Below are positions 61,659 to 64,000 of a stretch of 64,000 bases of DNA, in pieces. The DNA lies in contig NZ_FOLE01000004.1 in the NCBI RefSeq assembly GCF_900112255.1, forward strand, positions 124,001 to 188,000, in the 5' to 3' direction. Origin of the DNA: Flexibacter flexilis DSM 6793 (GTDB lineage: Bacteria; Bacteroidota; Bacteroidia; Cytophagales; Flexibacteraceae). Positions within the stretch are counted from its first letter, which is position 1. Each line of letters starts with the position of its first letter. Both the position numbers and the translations under genes were made by a program. The notes beneath the pieces are model-generated. The model saw only the letters and a program-made list of their open reading frames with translations, was not told the origin of the DNA and made no database searches.

Positions 61659-62302
61659 TGAAGTATATTAAAAAAAAAGAAGCACCTGAATTCTTTATTA
61701 CTGACGTTATGGGTTTGTCAAAATGGAGTGAATATGATTCAAAAAAGAAGAAACGTTTAAAGAAATATATTCTTGAAAATGAACAATCACATCTTTGTTG
61801 CTACTGTGAAAAATTAATAACGGAAGACAAAACAATGTCCCATGTAGAACATGTTAAACCCAAGAGTATAGATTTACATGCCTTAACCTTTGATTATTCC
61901 AATCTATTGGTCTCTTGTGAAGGTAATCATTTTAATGAGATTGGCGATAATAGTAGATATACTTGTGGTCAGATAAAAGGACAAGATTTTGACGAAAAAA
62001 AGTTTCTAAATCCTACATTAATTCACGACATATCATCATATTTTAAGTTTGACATAGAAACAGGTTTAATATCTTCTTCTGGGAAAAATAATGTAAATGC
62101 TGAATTTACGTACAAAATTTTAAATCTTAATGGGTATAATAATCGTTTAGCAGAAGCAAGAAAGATTGCCAAAGATTCTTTGATTAGGAATTTCTCGCAG
62201 ATTCCTTTAGATAACAGAAAAGTTATGCTTAAAAACTATTTATCTAATGACAGTAATGAATTTATAACATTCTTAAGGTATGTGTTTAGAGACTACATTT
62301 AA
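61658..62302 (+). CDS. HNH endonuclease of a Septu/retron-associated type (PtuB-like)
   Basis: The 214-residue protein has the zinc/HNH arrangement CCYCEK near residues 47-52, HVEHVKPKS at 62-70 with the catalytic His, YSNLLVSC at 80-87 and TCGQIKG at 102-108. This is the pattern of the HNH proteins that accompany retron and Septu ATPases (TIGR02646-like). It is AT-rich like the ATPase gene and translationally coupled to it. The pair probably cuts DNA or RNA on phage infection, which is inference from the family. No reverse transcriptase is present. Confidence 0.82.
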   Translation: MKYIKKKEAPEFFITDVMGLSKWSEYDSKKKKRLKKYILENEQSHLCCYCEKLITEDKTMSHVEHVKPKSIDLHALTFDYSNLLVSCEGNHFNEIGDNSRYTCGQIKGQDFDEKKFLNPTLIHDISSYFKFDIETGLISSSGKNNVNAEFTYKILNLNGYNNRLAEARKIAKDSLIRNFSQIPLDNRKVMLKNYLSNDSNEFITFLRYVFRDYI

Positions 62303-62400
62303 ACTACAATACATATATCGTATTGGCGAAATGGCGAGCCTATATGCAAATATCTGAGCTCACCCATCTTTACTAGACAACCAACACATCTTCCATAAAA

Positions 62401-62438
62401 ACAAAAGAGGCTGCCCCCAATGGAGTAGCCTCTTTTGT
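62401..62438. terminator. Bidirectional terminator between the HNH gene and DUF1572
   Basis: ACAAAAGAGGCT at 62401-62412 pairs with AGCCTCTTTTGT at 62427-62438, followed by T residues. Confidence 0.88.
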
Positions 62439-62454
62439 TTTTACATCAACGCAT

Positions 62455-63021
62455 TTATTTTTTACCCAAAAACTCATCTGTAAAATGTTGGCGGTGCTTG
62501 TCTTCCGCAAATTTGGCGGCGTTATAATCCGTTGATTTGCCGCGCGGAATACTCAAACTTTGCCAATCGTTTTGGGTCAGCATTTTAGACAAAAACACGA
62601 TTTGGCCTACGTGATACGCATAATGTCCCAATTGCCGATTCACGGCCTCCAGCACCGTGTGCGCCTGATTGCGAATATAGACCAAATCCGATATGTTTTC
62701 GGGCTTGATTTGGGCTAATGCCTCGAATAACACTGCCCAACCTTCCTCCCATTTTTGCCACAGCTCGGCGGGCGTGGCAATGTCATTTTCAAATTCGGCC
62801 TCGCGGTTACGCCATGTTTTTTCGCCGTCTTCCGTCAAGAAATTAGTCCAACGCGAGAGCATATTCCCCCACAAATGCTTGACAATGACAGCAATACTGT
62901 TACTTTCTGCACTTAGCACAGCAAACAAATTTTGGTCGCTGACCTGTTTCATGGATTTTTCACCCAACATTTTATAGTACCTGAACAGCTCCGTTACGCT
63001 ATGGATATAATTTTCTTGCAT
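62455..63021 (-). CDS. DUF1572/DinB-like protein
   Basis: The 188-residue protein has the DUF1572 pattern: NSIAVIVKHLWGNMLSRWTN with the first histidine, TPAELWQKWEEGWAVLFEAL, and VNRQLGHYAYHVGQIVFLSK with the other metal histidines, followed by SIPRGKS. It is a DinB-related putative metal protein of unknown activity. It is on the same strand as the PEBP gene upstream, 13 bases apart, so they are likely co-transcribed. Confidence 0.83.
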   Translation of the reverse strand: MQENYIHSVTELFRYYKMLGEKSMKQVSDQNLFAVLSAESNSIAVIVKHLWGNMLSRWTNFLTEDGEKTWRNREAEFENDIATPAELWQKWEEGWAVLFEALAQIKPENISDLVYIRNQAHTVLEAVNRQLGHYAYHVGQIVFLSKMLTQNDWQSLSIPRGKSTDYNAAKFAEDKHRQHFTDEFLGKK

Positions 63022-63034
63022 GGCTTTTGTATTT

Positions 63035-63577
63035 TTAGCGTTTGTAATGGAAAATTAAAGAGGCTTTTTCGATGGTATTGGCGTTAAGATAATAACCCAC
63101 CATCGCAGGCGACGCACTCGACGAAAGACCTAATTTTTCGATTTTGAGGGCGTAAACTGTTACGATATAGCGATGAAACCCGTGGCCTTCTGGCGGGCAA
63201 GGGCCGCCGTAACCAGATGTACCAAAGTCAGTTATGCCTTGAATCGCCGAAGCAGGCAAATGCTTTTTGTCGGGCGTACCTGCACCACTTGGCAAGCTGC
63301 TCAACGTAGCGGGAAGGTCAAAAACCACCCAATGCCACCAGCCGCTACCCGTTGGCGCATCGGGGTCATATACCGTAATGGCAAAACTTTTTGTGCCTTG
63401 CGGCGCATTTGACCACGAAAGTTGAGGCGACATATTTTTGCCCGTACAGCCAAACGAATTAAACACTTGTTTGTCAGTGGCTTGTCCGCCCAAATCATCA
63501 CTTTTCAGGGTAAAAGTTTGTGCCTGAACAGCATATGACATCAGCCACATCACGAGCAATAAAGATACTTTTTTCAT
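63035..63577 (-). CDS. Secreted YbhB/YbcL-type PEBP family protein
   Basis: The 180-residue protein has a signal peptide (MKKVSLLLVMWLMSYAVQAQ) and the PEBP/Raf-kinase-inhibitor-like fold: FGCTGKNMSPQLSWSNAPQG, TKSFAITVYDPDAPTGSGWW and GPCPPEGHGFHRYIVTVYAL, the DPDAP and GPCPP motifs being typical. In bacteria these are small periplasmic proteins of unknown ligand. It is upstream of DUF1572 in a probable two-gene unit. Confidence 0.88.
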   Translation of the reverse strand: MKKVSLLLVMWLMSYAVQAQTFTLKSDDLGGQATDKQVFNSFGCTGKNMSPQLSWSNAPQGTKSFAITVYDPDAPTGSGWWHWVVFDLPATLSSLPSGAGTPDKKHLPASAIQGITDFGTSGYGGPCPPEGHGFHRYIVTVYALKIEKLGLSSSASPAMVGYYLNANTIEKASLIFHYKR

Positions 63578-63676
63578 AAAATTAAACTTTGGTTTGTTGA
63601 ATAATTATAAGGCAAAAGTAGTGTACTAATAGCTGTGAGCGTTATCGCTGTTGTTTCAAAAAATGTTGCCAAAAGG

Positions 63677-64000
63677 TCAATTATCAGAGTTTTGGAAACG
63701 CTTGGGCGTATAGCCATAATGTTGCTTGAAAGATTGGATAAAACCCGACAACGTATCAAAGCCCACTTCCAAATAAATATCGCTGGGGCGGCTTTGGCCA
63801 GACTTGAGCAAATACGCAGCTTTGGCCAAACGCTGCTGCACAAACCAAACATTAGGCGAGGTATTATATACTTTCAGAAATTTACGTTTGAAGGTAGAGG
63901 CACTCATATTGCACAAAAAGGCCAGTTCCTCGATGGTGAGTTTATTAAAAACATTGCGTTCTACCACATGGCGAAACACCATATTTTCGTCCGTTTGGCG
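63677..64000 (-). CDS. AraC-family transcriptional regulator, N-terminus cut by window edge
   Basis: The reverse frame is open from base 64000 to the stop at 63677, and the codons before the ATG at 63982 are also open, so the true start is outside. The visible 108 residues are the AraC DNA-binding domain: LTIEELAFLCNMSASTFKRK is the first helix-turn-helix and RPSDIYLEVGFDTLSGFIQS is the second. The sensor domain cannot be seen. It lies upstream of the PEBP-DUF1572 pair in the same orientation, 99 bases before the PEBP start. Confidence 0.85.
   Translation of the reverse strand, partial: RQTDENMVFRHVVERNVFNKLTIEELAFLCNMSASTFKRKFLKVYNTSPNVWFVQQRLAKAAYLLKSGQSRPSDIYLEVGFDTLSGFIQSFKQHYGYTPKRFQNSDN

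Overview
The window looks like a chromosomal segment of a Bacteroidota bacterium, probably from the Cytophagales or a related class. The supporting evidence is type IX secretion (T9SS) C-terminal sorting domains, DUF1573, DUF1599 and PaaB-like families, a Tet(X)-like flavoprotein, the near absence of Shine-Dalgarno sites, and several promoter -7 boxes of the TAnnTTTG type. Base composition is moderate (low-to-mid 40s % GC by eye) in the core genes and clearly AT-rich at 60.0-62.3 kb and in the variable parts of hsdS. No transposase, integrase, tRNA, rRNA or CRISPR array was seen. Both edges cut a gene: a porin on the left and an AraC regulator on the right.

Layout. 1-6 kb: porin (partial), thioesterase, a secreted protein, cyanophycinase, DUF1599, queE and an MFS exporter. 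6-13.4 kb: a secreted carbohydrate-binding-like protein, a Tet(X)-like monooxygenase between two AraC regulators, a DUF6624 lipoprotein, a stand-alone T9SS sorting-domain protein and an acyl-CoA synthetase. 13.6-19.9 kb: a P-type cation ATPase, aroC, three tandem STAS/SpoIIAA-like paralogues and pyrB. 20-31.6 kb: mostly housekeeping genes (TonB-like protein, trpG/pabA, Crp/Fnr regulator, CvpA, solute-binding protein, CtpA protease, double PaaB protein, DUF2752, DinB, hemerythrin iron-centre repair protein, ruvX, enoyl-CoA hydratase, DUF486). 31.6-39.4 kb: two large T9SS cell-surface proteins with related C-termini, one carrying two YVTN propellers and five nearly identical 222-bp repeats. 39.7-43.3 kb: heptose kinase, L,D-transpeptidase, DUF1573 and LRR proteins.

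The accessory heart is 43.3-51.8 kb: a complete type I restriction-modification system (hsdS, hsdM, divergent hsdR) wrapped in G/C-rich hairpin repeats. On the left are modular repeats with a DUF559 endonuclease gene and a 21-bp minisatellite. On the right is a 58-bp hairpin array filling the hsdM/hsdR intergenic region. The repeat modules on the two sides are in inverted orientation, and the left module supplies the stop codon of hsdS. The two variable halves of hsdS are AT-rich and bounded by direct repeats, a layout suited to specificity shuffling.

51.9-59.7 kb: hutI, an amino-acid permease, cvfB, a TonB-dependent receptor, prmC and DUF2490. 60.0-62.3 kb: an AT-rich two-gene ATPase/HNH cassette resembling Septu (PtuA/PtuB) without a reverse transcriptase, inserted between core genes. 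62.4-64 kb: DUF1572, a PEBP-family protein and the partial AraC regulator. The best candidates for something new are the repeat-wrapped type I system with its DUF559 gene, the compact ATPase/HNH pair, and the triplet of STAS-like paralogues.
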